From Tepidamorphus sp. (lineage in GTDB: Bacteria > Pseudomonadota > Alphaproteobacteria > Rhizobiales > Tepidamorphaceae), in assembly GCA_028280885.1 (NCBI GenBank), contig JANQKY010000035.1, forward strand, positions 1 through 64,000: DNA of 64,000 nucleotides, read 5' to 3'. The first letter of the stretch is position 1. Every line of letters starts with the position of its first letter. A program made the translations under genes and the position numbers. Below the pieces are notes generated by a model. It was not told the DNA's origin, did not search any database, and saw only the letters and a list, made by a program, of their open reading frames with translations. Shown piece by piece: positions 54,533 to 63,697 of the stretch.

Positions 54533-55858
54533 GTGATCTTGCAGCGGATCGGCTTGAAGGAAATCGCGCCGCGGCCCTTCGCCCTGGCGGCGATCGCCCT
54601 TGCCATGCTCGCCGCGCAGCCCGGTTTCGCCCCCGCTGCCGTCGCCGCAGCCGATTCGGACGATCAGGCCGGGGTGGTGGCGGTTTCGCAGCAGAAGGTA
54701 GCCGACGGTTCGCGCATCGTCGCCCAGGCGTCGCGGCTTGCCGGCGACGAGAAGCGCACCCGCTTCGTCGTCGATATCGACCGCAACGCGGCCTTCGTCG
54801 TCTTTGCGCTCGCCGATCCCTATCGGGTGGTCATCGACCTGCCGGAAACCGAGTTCCGTTTCGCCGACGGCCAGGGGCGGACCGGTCGCGGCCTCGTCAG
54901 CGCCTATCGCTACGGACTGATCGGGCCGGGCAAGTCACGCATCGTTCTCGACGTCGGGGGACCGGTCAAGGTCGACAAGGCCTATGTCGTCGATGCCGTC
55001 GACGATCAGCCGGCCAGGCTCGTGGTCGACCTGGTTTCGACGACGCGCGCCGATTTCATGGCCGCGCTCGCCCTTCGCCCCGCCGCAAAGACGCCGAAAC
55101 CTGCGCCGCCGCCGGCGCTTGGCACCCACGAGGCGGTCCGGCCCGGCGCCGCGGGCGAGGGGCGCGAGATCGTCGTCGTGATCGATCCGGGCCATGGCGG
55201 CATCGATCCGGGCGCCACAAGCCGCAAGGGCACGCTGGAAAAGGACGTGGTGCTGGCGTTTTCGAAGAAGCTCGCGGACGTGCTCGGCAAGTCGGGCCGC
55301 TACACCGTGCATATGACCCGCGATCACGATGAATTCATTCCGCTGGCCGACCGGGTGAGTTTTGCCCGCGAGCACAAGGCGTCGCTGCTGATTTCGGTGC
55401 ATGCCGATTCGGTATCGGCCGGCAGCGTCAGCGGCGCGACCGTCTACACGCTGTCGGAACGTGCCTCGGATGCGGTGGCGGCGGCGCTGGCCGAAAAGGA
55501 AAACCGCTCCGATGCGATCGCCGGCGTCGACCTGTCGGAGGAGACCGACGCCGTCGCCGATATCCTGATCGATCTCGTCCAGCGCGAGACCAAGAACTAC
55601 GCGGTGTTCTTCGCCCGCACCCTGGTCGGCGAGCTGAAGCGCCACACCGGCGTCGTCAAGAACCCGCACCGCTCCGCCGGCTTCAAGGTTCTGAAGGCTC
55701 ACGATGTGCCGTCTGTCCTGCTCGAACTGGGTTATCTGACCAATCCGGATGACGAGAAGCATCTGCTCGACGCCGAATGGCAGGAGAAGGTCGCCCAGTC
55801 GGTCGCAAGCGCCGTCGCCGACTATTTCGGCGAGCGCCATGCGCAGGCGCCGGACTAG
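54533..55858 (+). CDS. amiC: N-acetylmuramoyl-L-alanine amidase with AMIN domain
   Basis: 441 residues from GTG 54533 (GAGG 12 bases upstream; TTG 54524 is too close to it). Signal peptide to about residue 38, AMIN septal-targeting domain (about 60-170: FVVDIDRNAAFVVFALADPYRVVIDLP), then Amidase_3 catalytic domain with zinc ligands in VVIDPGHGGIDPGA, TLEKDVVLAFSK, LISVHADS and the catalytic VLLELGYLTNP. Splits peptidoglycan at division. Upstream of mrcA as in many alphaproteobacteria. Its stop lies inside the following palindrome. Confidence 0.95.
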   Translation: MILQRIGLKEIAPRPFALAAIALAMLAAQPGFAPAAVAAADSDDQAGVVAVSQQKVADGSRIVAQASRLAGDEKRTRFVVDIDRNAAFVVFALADPYRVVIDLPETEFRFADGQGRTGRGLVSAYRYGLIGPGKSRIVLDVGGPVKVDKAYVVDAVDDQPARLVVDLVSTTRADFMAALALRPAAKTPKPAPPPALGTHEAVRPGAAGEGREIVVVIDPGHGGIDPGATSRKGTLEKDVVLAFSKKLADVLGKSGRYTVHMTRDHDEFIPLADRVSFAREHKASLLISVHADSVSAGSVSGATVYTLSERASDAVAAALAEKENRSDAIAGVDLSEETDAVADILIDLVQRETKNYAVFFARTLVGELKRHTGVVKNPHRSAGFKVLKAHDVPSVLLELGYLTNPDDEKHLLDAEWQEKVAQSVASAVADYFGERHAQAPD

Positions 55859-55930
55859 TGTCCTGAATCTGAAGTTCGTCAGATTGTGCGGCAGTCTCGG
55901 AACGAACTTCAGATTCAATCAGGACACTAG
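55855..55930. repeat. Palindromic REP-like element 1
   Basis: 76 bp whose ends CTAGTGTCCTGAATCTGAAG and CTTCAGATTCAATCAGGACACTAG are reverse complements, with a core containing TGTGCGGCA. It begins in the last codons of amiC and can form a very long hairpin. Confidence 0.85.
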
Positions 55931-55943
55931 CAACTTTATGATT

Positions 55944-56022
55944 CTAGTGTGGTTTACGGATATGAAGTTCCTTCCCGAGTGTGCGGCACAAAATGACAGG
56001 AACTTCAGATCCACCACACTAG
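55944..56022. repeat. Palindromic REP-like element 2, sister of element 1
   Basis: 79 bp bounded by CTAGTGTGGT and ACCACACTAG; inside, GAAGTTC, TGTGCGGCA and GAACTTCAGAT match the core of element 1 at 13 bp distance. The remaining 56023-56305 shows no gene; it must hold the mrcA promoter. Confidence 0.85.
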
Positions 56023-56305
56023 CCGATATCGTGCGGATTTGAATGTGGCGCCGTGGTGGCCATATTTTCGACATGCCGGTGCCGTTGATCGACCGGCAGG
56101 ATGATTTGACCTGGATGATATGGTCAGGGATATGCGATTTGATCGGGCATACGGTACGCGGTATGAGCAGGGTGAAAAGCCTGTGCTTTCCAGGCGCGGC
56201 GCTGTCGACCCGCAGCCGTGCCGGACAGCGCAATAGGGCCTTCGGCCGACGTCCCGAACAGACAATCGGGGCCGGACCACTGAGAGACTTGGCGGTAGCC
56301 TGACG

Positions 56306-58750
56306 ATGCTTTTGAGATTTCTGGGATTTCTGTTCGCAGCCGGCGTCATCGTGTTCGTCGTCGTGTCCGCCGGTGCGGCCTACATGCTCTGGAAGGTATC
56401 GGAAGACCTTCCCGACTATGCCAGCCTGCGCGAATACGAGCCGCCGGTGATGACCCGGATTCACGCAGCCGATGGCGAGCTCGTCGCCGAATATGCGCTT
56501 GAGCGCCGGCTGTTCATGCCGATCCAGGGCGTGCCGCGGCAGGTGATCGAGGCCTTCCTGTCGGCGGAAGACAAGAACTTCTACAGCCATTTCGGCCTCG
56601 ATCTCGTCGGCATCAGCCGGGCAGCGGTGGAGAATGTCCAGACGATGATGGCCGGCGGCGGCCGCAGCCTCGTCGGCGGCTCGTCGATCACCCAGCAGGT
56701 CGCCAAGAACTTCCTGCTCACCAACGAGAAGTCCTACGAGCGCAAGCTCAAGGAGGCGCTGCTGGCGCTCAGGATCGAGAACGCCTTCACCAAGGACCAG
56801 ATCCTCGAGCTCTATCTCAACGAGATCTATTTCGGTGTCGGCGCCTATGGCATCGCGGCCGCCGCGCTGATCTATTTCGACAAGTCCGTCGACGCGTTGA
56901 CGATCGCGGAGGCCGCCTATCTGGCGGCCCTGCCGAAGGCGCCCAACAACTACCATCCCTTCCGCCAGCCCGAACGCGCGATTGCCCGGCGCAACTGGGT
57001 CATCGACCGGATGGAGGACAACGGCTTCATCACCGCCGAGCAGGCTGAAGAAGCGCGCAATGCGCCGCTGGAGGTCAAGCTTCGCCCGACCGGCGCCCGC
57101 CTGCAGGCGGCCGACTACTTTGCCGAGGAGGTTCGCCGCCGGCTCTACGAGCTCTATGGCGAGGACGGACTCTACAAGGGCGGTCTTTCGGTGCGCACCA
57201 CGCTCGACCCGAAGCTCCAGGTCGAGGCGCGCAAGGCGCTGGTCAAGGGCTTCGTCGGCTACGACCGCAAGCAGGGCTGGCGCGGCCCGATCACCACGGT
57301 CGAACTCGCCGGTGACTGGGGCGAGGCGGTCGGCAAGGTCGATGCGTTGAGCGATATCGATCCCTGGCAGCTGGCGGTGGTTCTGAAGGCCGAAGAGGAC
57401 GGCGCGGTGATCGGTTTGCGCCCGCCGAGGCTTGCCTCCGGCGCGATCAGCGACCGGCGCGATGTCGGGCGCATTCCCTTCGAGCAGATGAAATGGGCCG
57501 GCAAGGCGGTCGGCGATATCGTCAAGCCCGGCGACGTCTTCTACGTCTCCCCCGCGCTGGACGCCGAAACCGGCGAGGTGATCGCCGGCGACTACGAGCT
57601 GCAGCAGGTGCCAGAGGTCTCGGGCGCCCTGGTCGCGATGGACCCGCATACCGGCCGCGTGCTCGCGCTTGTCGGCGGCTTCAGCTATGACGAAAGCGAG
57701 TTCAACCGGGCGACCCAGGCGATGCGCCAGCCGGGTTCCTCGTTCAAGCCCTTCGTCTACGCGTCCGCCCTCGACAACGGCTACACGCCGTCGAGCGTGG
57801 TCGTCGATGCGCCGATCGAGATCGTCTCGGGCGGCAAGATCTGGCGGCCGCAGAACTATGGCGGCAAGTTCGCCGGGCCCTCGACGCTGCGCCGCGGCAT
57901 CGAGAAGTCGCGCAACGTGATGACCGTGCGGCTCGCCCAGGACATGGGCATGCCGGTCATCCGCGAATACGCCAAGCGCTTCGGCATCTACGACGATCTT
58001 CTGCCCTATCTGCCGATGTCGCTGGGCGCCGGCGAGACCACCGTGCTGCGCATGGCGGGCGCCTATTCGACGATCGCCAATGGCGGCCGCAGGATCACGC
58101 CGACGCTGATCGACCGGATCCAGGACCGCTACGGCCGGACCATCTTCAAGCATGACGCCCGCGTCTGCGAATCCTGCAACAACAAGCGCTGGAACGGTCA
58201 GGACGAACCGGAGCTGATCGACAACCGCGAGCAGGTCCTCGATCCCTTCACCGACTATCAGGTGATCTCGATGCTCGAGGGTGTCGTGCAGCGCGGCACG
58301 GCGACCGTCCTGAAGAGCATCGGCAAGCCGATCGCCGGCAAGACGGGAACCACCAACGACGAGAAGGACGCCTGGTTCATGGGCTTCTCGCCGGACCTGA
58401 CCGTCGGCGTCTATATCGGCTTCGATCAGCCCAAGCCGCTCGGCCGCGGCATGACGGGCGGCGGTCTGGCGGCTCCCATCGTGCGCGACTTCATGGAGGT
58501 TGCGCTCGCCGACAAGCCGGCGATCCCCTTCCGCGTGCCGCCGGGCATCCAGCTCGTGCGCATCAACGCGACCACCGGCCTGCGCGCCGGCCCCGGCGAC
58601 AGCAACGTCATCCTGGAAGCCTTCAAGCCCGGCCAGACGCCGCCGGAAAGCTATTCGGTGATCGGCTACCAGGATCAGATGGGCCGGCCATTGACGGTGT
58701 CGCCGGAGGCCGATAGAGCGGTCAGCGCCGGAACGGGCGGGCTCTACTGA
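56306..58750 (+). CDS. mrcA: Penicillin-binding protein 1A (bifunctional glycosyltransferase/transpeptidase)
   Basis: 814 residues: N-terminal membrane anchor (FLGFLFAAGVIVFVVVSAGA), GT51 domain with the catalytic glutamate in SAEDKNFYSHFGLD and the GGSSITQQVAKNFLL motif, an OB-like linker, then transpeptidase motifs SSFKPF (serine nucleophile), SRNV and KTGTTNDEKDAWF. Polymerises and crosslinks peptidoglycan. ATG 56306. Lies between amiC and prfB. Confidence 0.96.
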   Translation: MLLRFLGFLFAAGVIVFVVVSAGAAYMLWKVSEDLPDYASLREYEPPVMTRIHAADGELVAEYALERRLFMPIQGVPRQVIEAFLSAEDKNFYSHFGLDLVGISRAAVENVQTMMAGGGRSLVGGSSITQQVAKNFLLTNEKSYERKLKEALLALRIENAFTKDQILELYLNEIYFGVGAYGIAAAALIYFDKSVDALTIAEAAYLAALPKAPNNYHPFRQPERAIARRNWVIDRMEDNGFITAEQAEEARNAPLEVKLRPTGARLQAADYFAEEVRRRLYELYGEDGLYKGGLSVRTTLDPKLQVEARKALVKGFVGYDRKQGWRGPITTVELAGDWGEAVGKVDALSDIDPWQLAVVLKAEEDGAVIGLRPPRLASGAISDRRDVGRIPFEQMKWAGKAVGDIVKPGDVFYVSPALDAETGEVIAGDYELQQVPEVSGALVAMDPHTGRVLALVGGFSYDESEFNRATQAMRQPGSSFKPFVYASALDNGYTPSSVVVDAPIEIVSGGKIWRPQNYGGKFAGPSTLRRGIEKSRNVMTVRLAQDMGMPVIREYAKRFGIYDDLLPYLPMSLGAGETTVLRMAGAYSTIANGGRRITPTLIDRIQDRYGRTIFKHDARVCESCNNKRWNGQDEPELIDNREQVLDPFTDYQVISMLEGVVQRGTATVLKSIGKPIAGKTGTTNDEKDAWFMGFSPDLTVGVYIGFDQPKPLGRGMTGGGLAAPIVRDFMEVALADKPAIPFRVPPGIQLVRINATTGLRAGPGDSNVILEAFKPGQTPPESYSVIGYQDQMGRPLTVSPEADRAVSAGTGGLY

Positions 58751-58805
58751 AGTCCGCCCCGCAACCGTCCAACTAGAAAATCACAGCCAAGAAGACGAGA
58801 CCGCC

Positions 58806-59934
58806 ATGCGCGCCGAACACCAGCAGCTGGTCGACGAGATACGTCAGTCGATCTCCCTGCTAAGGAGGCATCTTTGACTGGGACACCGCTCTCGATCGCC
58901 TCGACGATTTAAACCGCGACGCCGAGGATCCCTCCTTCTGGGACAATGCCGAAAAGGCCCAGGCGCTGATGCGCGAGCGTCAGCAGCTTCAGGACGCCGT
59001 CGAAGCCGTCAGGCGGCTCGAGGGCGAACTTGAGGATTCCACCGGCCTGATCGAGCTGGCCGAGGAGGAGGACGACGCGGCGGTGCTGGCCGAGGCGGAG
59101 GAGGGGCTGCGCGCCCTGCATGCCGAGGCGCTGAAGCGTCAGGTCGGCACGCTTCTGTCCGGCGAGGCCGACAGGAACGACACCTATATCGAAGTCCATG
59201 CCGGTGCCGGCGGCACCGAGAGCCAGGACTGGGCGGAGATGCTGCTGCGCATGTATTCGCGCTGGGCGGGCGCGCATGGCTACAAGGTCGAGGAAATCGG
59301 CTACAGCGCCGGCGACGAGGCCGGCATCCGCTCCGCCACCCTGCAGATCAAGGGGCCGGATGCCTATGGCTGGCTGAAGACGGAATCCGGCGTGCACCGG
59401 CTGGTGCGCATCTCGCCCTATGATTCGAGCGCCCGCCGCCACACCAGTTTCGCCTCGGTCTGGGTCTATCCGGTCGTCGACGACGCGATCGACATCGAGG
59501 TCAACGAATCGGAGGTCCGTGTCGACACGTTCCGGGCCAGCGGCGCCGGCGGCCAGCACGTCAACACGACCGATTCGGCCGTCCGCCTGACCCACCAGCC
59601 GACCGGCATCGTCGTTGCCTGCCAGAACGAGCGCTCCCAGCACAAGAACCGCGCCACCGCCTGGGCGATGCTGCGCTCGCGGCTCTACGAACTGGAGTTG
59701 CAGAAGCGCGAGGAAAAGGCGATGGCGGAAGCCGCCTCCAAGACCGATATCGGCTGGGGGCACCAGATCCGCTCCTACGTGCTGCAGCCCTATCAGCTCG
59801 TCAAGGACCTGCGCACCGGTGTCGAGAGCACCAATCCGAGCGCCGTGCTCGATGGCGACCTCGACGCCTTCATGGAAGCCTCGCTTGCCCAGCGCGTCGA
59901 GGCGCAGGCCGACGAGGCGGCCGAGCAGTCTTGA
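58806..59934 (+). CDS. prfB: Peptide chain release factor 2 (with programmed +1 frameshift)
   Basis: Reads UAA and UGA stops. Codons 58806-58874 end in frame at TGA 58875; shifting +1 there continues as [20 protein letters not shown] to 59934, giving 375 residues. GGQ peptidyl-transfer motif in [16 protein letters not shown]; the stop-recognition tripeptide is SPY (E. coli RF2 has SPF) in [15 protein letters not shown]. Annotation that ignores the shift would start falsely at 58969. Confidence 0.96.
58860..58878 (+). promoter_or_regulatory. prfB programmed +1 frameshift site
   Basis: CTA AGG AGG CAT CTT TGA C: an internal Shine-Dalgarno (AGGAGG) just upstream of the slippery CTT followed by TGA and C, the same arrangement as in E. 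coli. Low RF2 stalls at UGA and favours the shift, forming an autoregulatory loop. Confidence 0.95.
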
Positions 59935-59943
59935 TGCAGGCTG

Positions 59944-61185
59944 TCAGAGAAATTCCGGAAGAGTCTGGGAAATCTCGATAAACGGTGCCGGATCGATCGT
60001 GCGTTGATGGACGCGGGTCTCGTAGTGCAAATGCGGACCCGAACTCCGCCCGCTCGACCCGACGCGGCCGATCACCTGGTTTGCCGTAACGCTCGTGCCC
60101 GGCGCGACCAGGATGCGGCTGAGATGGCCGTAGCGGGTCCGGTAGCCGTTGCCGTGATCGATCTCGATGAGCCGCCCGTAGCCGCCGGAATAGCTGGCGA
60201 TCGTCACGGTGCCGCCGGCCGTCGCCAGCACGGGCGTGCCGGTGGGGGCGCGGAAATCGGTGCCGGAATGCAGGGCCGGCCGCCCCAGAAACGGATCGAT
60301 CCGCCGTCCGAACCGGCTGGTGATCGTCAGGTCGCCGGCGAGTGGCTGGCGCACGGGCAGGGCGCCGACGTGGTCGCGCAGGAGACGGACGCGCTTCAGC
60401 GTCTCGCGGATCCGCATCAGCCGCCGGTCCTCGGCGAGCCCGGAATGGCCCCTGCGGAGTTCGACAAGCGGCCCGCCGACACCCTCTTCGACGGCGAGGC
60501 CGTCGGGCAGCCGGGCGCCGACACGGTCATTGATCGCGACGAGCTTTTCAGCCGTTGCGTCAAGCGTTTCGTCAAGTGCACCGATCAGGCTGCTCTGAAC
60601 CGTCTCGACCCGGCGGATCGACGCCTGGATCCGGTCGACGGTCTCCATCTCGCTCGTCTGGCTCGCCACGGCCGCCTTGTCGCGCGCGCGATCGAGCGGG
60701 GCCGGGCGGGAGGGATCGAACGAGCGCCCGGTTGCCGAGGCAAGGCGCGTCGTGTCGCCGGGGGACGGATCGAGCCTGATCGTCACCTTCTCGCGGCGCG
60801 CCTGGCTGAACAGCCCGGCGATGTCCTGCTGGCGCTTCTCCAGGGCCGCCTGCCGGCTCAGAAGCGTTTCGAGGCGGGTCTCGAAGGCCTGCTGATCGAG
60901 GAACTGGCGGGTGTTGATCTCGTCGATCTGCCGCCTGAGCGTCGCGATCCGGTCCTCATAGGCCCGTTCCACCGAAATGCGGTGCGCCCTGGCGGCGTCC
61001 TGGATCTCGTCGTTGAAGGCGATGTAGGCGGTCGATCCGATCAGCCAGGCAACCGTCGACATCGCAAGACCGGCCGCCGACCAGCTTGCCCAGGCCGGGA
61101 CGGAGAAGGATCTGAGCCGGTCGCCGCGCGCAACCGTTATCGTGTGTGGGGCGAGGCGGCGGCCGAACTTGGAGGGAGGTTTCAT
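59944..61185 (-). CDS. M23/LytM-domain peptidoglycan hydrolase, membrane-anchored
   Basis: 413 residues: an N-terminal membrane helix near residue 30-55, a coiled-coil region (about 85-150), and a C-terminal LytM domain with zinc ligands in LHSGTDFRAPTGTPV and GPHLHYETRVH (HxH). The active motif is intact, so it is probably a real endopeptidase rather than a degenerate EnvC-type activator. ATG 61185. Converges on prfB, 9 bp apart. Confidence 0.92.
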   Translation of the reverse strand: MKPPSKFGRRLAPHTITVARGDRLRSFSVPAWASWSAAGLAMSTVAWLIGSTAYIAFNDEIQDAARAHRISVERAYEDRIATLRRQIDEINTRQFLDQQAFETRLETLLSRQAALEKRQQDIAGLFSQARREKVTIRLDPSPGDTTRLASATGRSFDPSRPAPLDRARDKAAVASQTSEMETVDRIQASIRRVETVQSSLIGALDETLDATAEKLVAINDRVGARLPDGLAVEEGVGGPLVELRRGHSGLAEDRRLMRIRETLKRVRLLRDHVGALPVRQPLAGDLTITSRFGRRIDPFLGRPALHSGTDFRAPTGTPVLATAGGTVTIASYSGGYGRLIEIDHGNGYRTRYGHLSRILVAPGTSVTANQVIGRVGSSGRSSGPHLHYETRVHQRTIDPAPFIEISQTLPEFL

Positions 61186-61846
61186 CGCACGCGTCTCGGA
61201 TGCTTCTAACCAGGTTCCGAATGCTCACGATTATGGAATGATTAAGGTTAAGAAAGTCCGAAATGGCGCTTTGTTTGGCGGTAAAAATATTCGTGGGGGA
61301 CTGGAACACGTCCGGGCATGAGACGCCTTGCGGCGGCGGCACTCCGGCAACCCCTCTCCCTCGTTATCCCGGACGGCTGACAAGCCGAGCCGGGATCGGA
61401 GAGCCCGTGTCGGCGCTGGTGGGACTCCGCACCGCCTCGGTTCCCCGATCCCGGATAATCGCTATCGCGATTTCCGGGATGACGCGGGAGGGGTGTCCGT
61501 TCTCTGCACACTCCGCTGTCATTGCCGGGCTTGTCCCGCCGCTGTCCGGTTCAAGTCCGACGGTTTCACGTAACCGATTGCTTGACATGGTTTTTCGAGC
61601 AATCGGCGGCTGAGAGACATGTGACGTCCCACCCCCTCAGACGTCATCATCCGCGAAGGCGGATGATCCAGTACGCCGTGTGTTGGTATCTGGAGAGCGG
61701 CTGAAAACATAAGCAAACGCATGAGGTTACTGGATCCCCGCCTCCGCGGGGATGACGCCCGAGGAGGTGGCTAAACCGAAGATAAAAGCTCCGTCCCCGC
61801 TGAACCGGACAGGAGTGGAACACGTCCGGGCATGGGACACCTTGCG

Positions 61847-62071
61847 GCGGTTGCGCTCCGGTACTCCCTTCCCCCCGTCATCCCGGAAGCCGCTTGCGGC
61901 TATCCGGGATCGGGGAACCCGGGCGCCCGCTGGTGTATTTCATCGATGGATCGGTGGCTCCCCGATCCCGGCTCTCCGGCTTCGCCTGCGGCCGGGATGA
62001 CGATTGAGGGGTAGGAGGCCGATATCCTCTCAGTAGTCATTGCCGGGCTTGTCCCACTCCTGTCTGGTTCA
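61847..62071. repeat. 225-bp direct repeat, copy A
   Basis: GCGGTTGCGCTCCGGTACTC to TGTCTGGTTCA. Nearly identical to 62156-62380 over its full length, with only about three visible base differences. It contains two opposed CCCGG-type hairpins. Confidence 0.9.
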
Positions 62072-62155
62072 GCCGAGAGGGGGCTTTTGGTCTTCAGCTT
62101 GGCCACCCCCTCGGCTGTCATGCCCGAAACCCATCCGCGCATGAGACCCCTTACA

Positions 62156-62380
62156 GCGGTTGCGCTCCGGTACTCCCTTCCCCTCGTCATCCCGGAAGCC
62201 GCTTGCGGCTATCCGGGATCGGGGAACCCGGGCGCCCACTGGTGTATTTCATCGATGGATCGGTGGCTCCCCGATCCCGGCTCTCCGGCTTCGCCTGCGG
62301 CCGGGATGACGATTGAGGGGTAGGAGGTCGATATCCTCTCAGTAGTCATTGCCGGGCTTGTCCCACTCCTGTCTGGTTCA
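62156..62380. repeat. 225-bp direct repeat, copy B
   Basis: Second copy, 309 bp from the first (start to start). Flanking sequence differs on both sides, so this looks like a duplication of this unit rather than of the whole spacer. Confidence 0.9.
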
Positions 62381-62944
62381 AGTCCGGCTATGACAGGGGC
62401 AGCGTGTGGAGTGCCACCTCTCCCTCGTCATCCCGGACGGCCGTCAGGCCGAGCCGGGATCGGGGAGCCCGTGTCGGTGTTGGATATCGAGGCCGAGAGA
62501 ACTCCGAACCGCCCGGGTTCCCCGATCCCGGATATTCGCTCACGCGAATTCCGGGATGACGAGGGAGAGGGTGGTGTCTCGTCCGCCCTACTCAGGGGTC
62601 ATTGCCGGGCTTGTCCCACTCCTGTCCGGTAGAGCGTGGATGGGGCTTTGGTTTTCAGCCCGGCCACCCCCTCGGAGGTCATGCCCGGACTTGTTCCGGG
62701 CATCCATGACCACCGCCGTCAGAATGAGCGCAAGCGACTGTGTTCATGGATTGCCGGGACAAGCCCGGGCATGACAACGGAGGGGAATAGCGGGCGACAT
62801 CAGACACCGCTTCCATCGAGGAAAACAGAGTTGATGACGGCTGAGCGAGTGCATGTCGCGACGCCATGGTTTGCCGCGAACGCCATGCAATAGGCCGCGC
62901 AACGTCTTCGGACTGAAACCAGACACCAGCGGGCGAGACGGGAG

Positions 62945-63415
62945 CTAAAGCCCCCGCGCCGCCGCCAGCACCGCCTCGGCGTGGCCGGGCACCTTCACCT
63001 TGCGCCACACCTTGCGCACGATACCGTCGCCGTCGATCAGGAAGGTCGAGCGTTCGACGCCCATATATTTGCGGCCGTACATGCTCTTTTCCTTCCAGAC
63101 GCCCCACTGCTGAAGCATGTCGGTCGATTCGTCGGAGAGCAGGGTGACCGAAAGGTCGTGCTTTGCCTTGAACTTGTCGTGCTTTTTCACCGGATCGGGC
63201 GAAACACCGAGAATGACGGCGCCGGCGGCGTCGAACTCCGCCTCGAGGCCGGAGAAATCGATCGCCTCGCGCGTGCAGCCGCTGGTGTCGTCCTTGGGGT
63301 AGAAATACAGGACGACCGTCTTGCCCTTCAGCGACGCCAGTCCGACCGTGCCGTCGCCGTCGCTCGGCAGGTCGAAATCCGGCGCCTTTTCACCTTCTTC
63401 TACCGTATTTGTCAT
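62945..63415 (-). CDS. bcp: Thioredoxin-dependent peroxiredoxin (BCP family), 1-Cys
   Basis: 156 residues of the AhpC/TSA-BCP family: VVLYFYPKDDTSGCTREAID holds the peroxidatic Cys47; GVSPDPVKKHDKFKAKHDL and MYGRKYMGVERSTFLID follow. The usual resolving cysteine five residues on (C-x4-C in E. coli BCP) is Ile, and no other Cys exists, so recycling would need an external thiol. Reduces peroxides. ATG 63415. Confidence 0.93.
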   Translation of the reverse strand: MTNTVEEGEKAPDFDLPSDGDGTVGLASLKGKTVVLYFYPKDDTSGCTREAIDFSGLEAEFDAAGAVILGVSPDPVKKHDKFKAKHDLSVTLLSDESTDMLQQWGVWKEKSMYGRKYMGVERSTFLIDGDGIVRKVWRKVKVPGHAEAVLAAARGL

Positions 63416-63697
63416 AGCTTAACGCCCCTTTTGTGATCCTCGGCCATCATTTCGTCGAGATTTCCATTGCAAGAAAATGTCATAATCGGATTCGCGAACC
63501 CGATGGGTTTCCGAGCTTCGGCATACGCGAATGACCGTGCACCGGATTGGTGAAGCCGATCCTCGGAAACTGTAGCCGGCGTAGTGAATGGCCAGCGTCT
63601 TGAGTGAAACGACGAAGCTTAACCCGCGCGCCGGTGCCGGCCGGCGCCGGAGGCTGGGAGGCTATTGCATCGGCGATGGCGGGATGGTCAATCGGCG
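63416..63697. other. Divergent gap between bcp and the AsmA-like gene
   Basis: 282 bp; the bcp leader and the next gene's upstream region. A TCATTTCGTCGAGATTTCC stretch and no clear promoter, repeat or RNA. Confidence 0.3.

Larger units (their letters stand above)
61186..62944. repeat. 1.76-kb repeat-packed intergenic region with no supported gene
   Basis: Built from several inverted-repeat families: CGTCATCCCGGA...TCCGGGATCGGGGAACCC, TCATTGCCGGGCTTGTCCC, GTCATGCCCGGACTTGTTCC and CATGCCCGGGC-type units, usually as paired hairpin arms. The apparent ORFs here are Pro/Arg-rich translations of repeats with no coherent product. One REP-like unit also appears at 37408-37462. Confidence 0.8.

Noticed and set aside
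61263..62893. Several 60-120 residue ORFs in the repeat-rich spacer
   Set aside because: They translate the hairpin repeats (repeated near-identical Arg/Pro/Ser-rich peptides), so are not genes.
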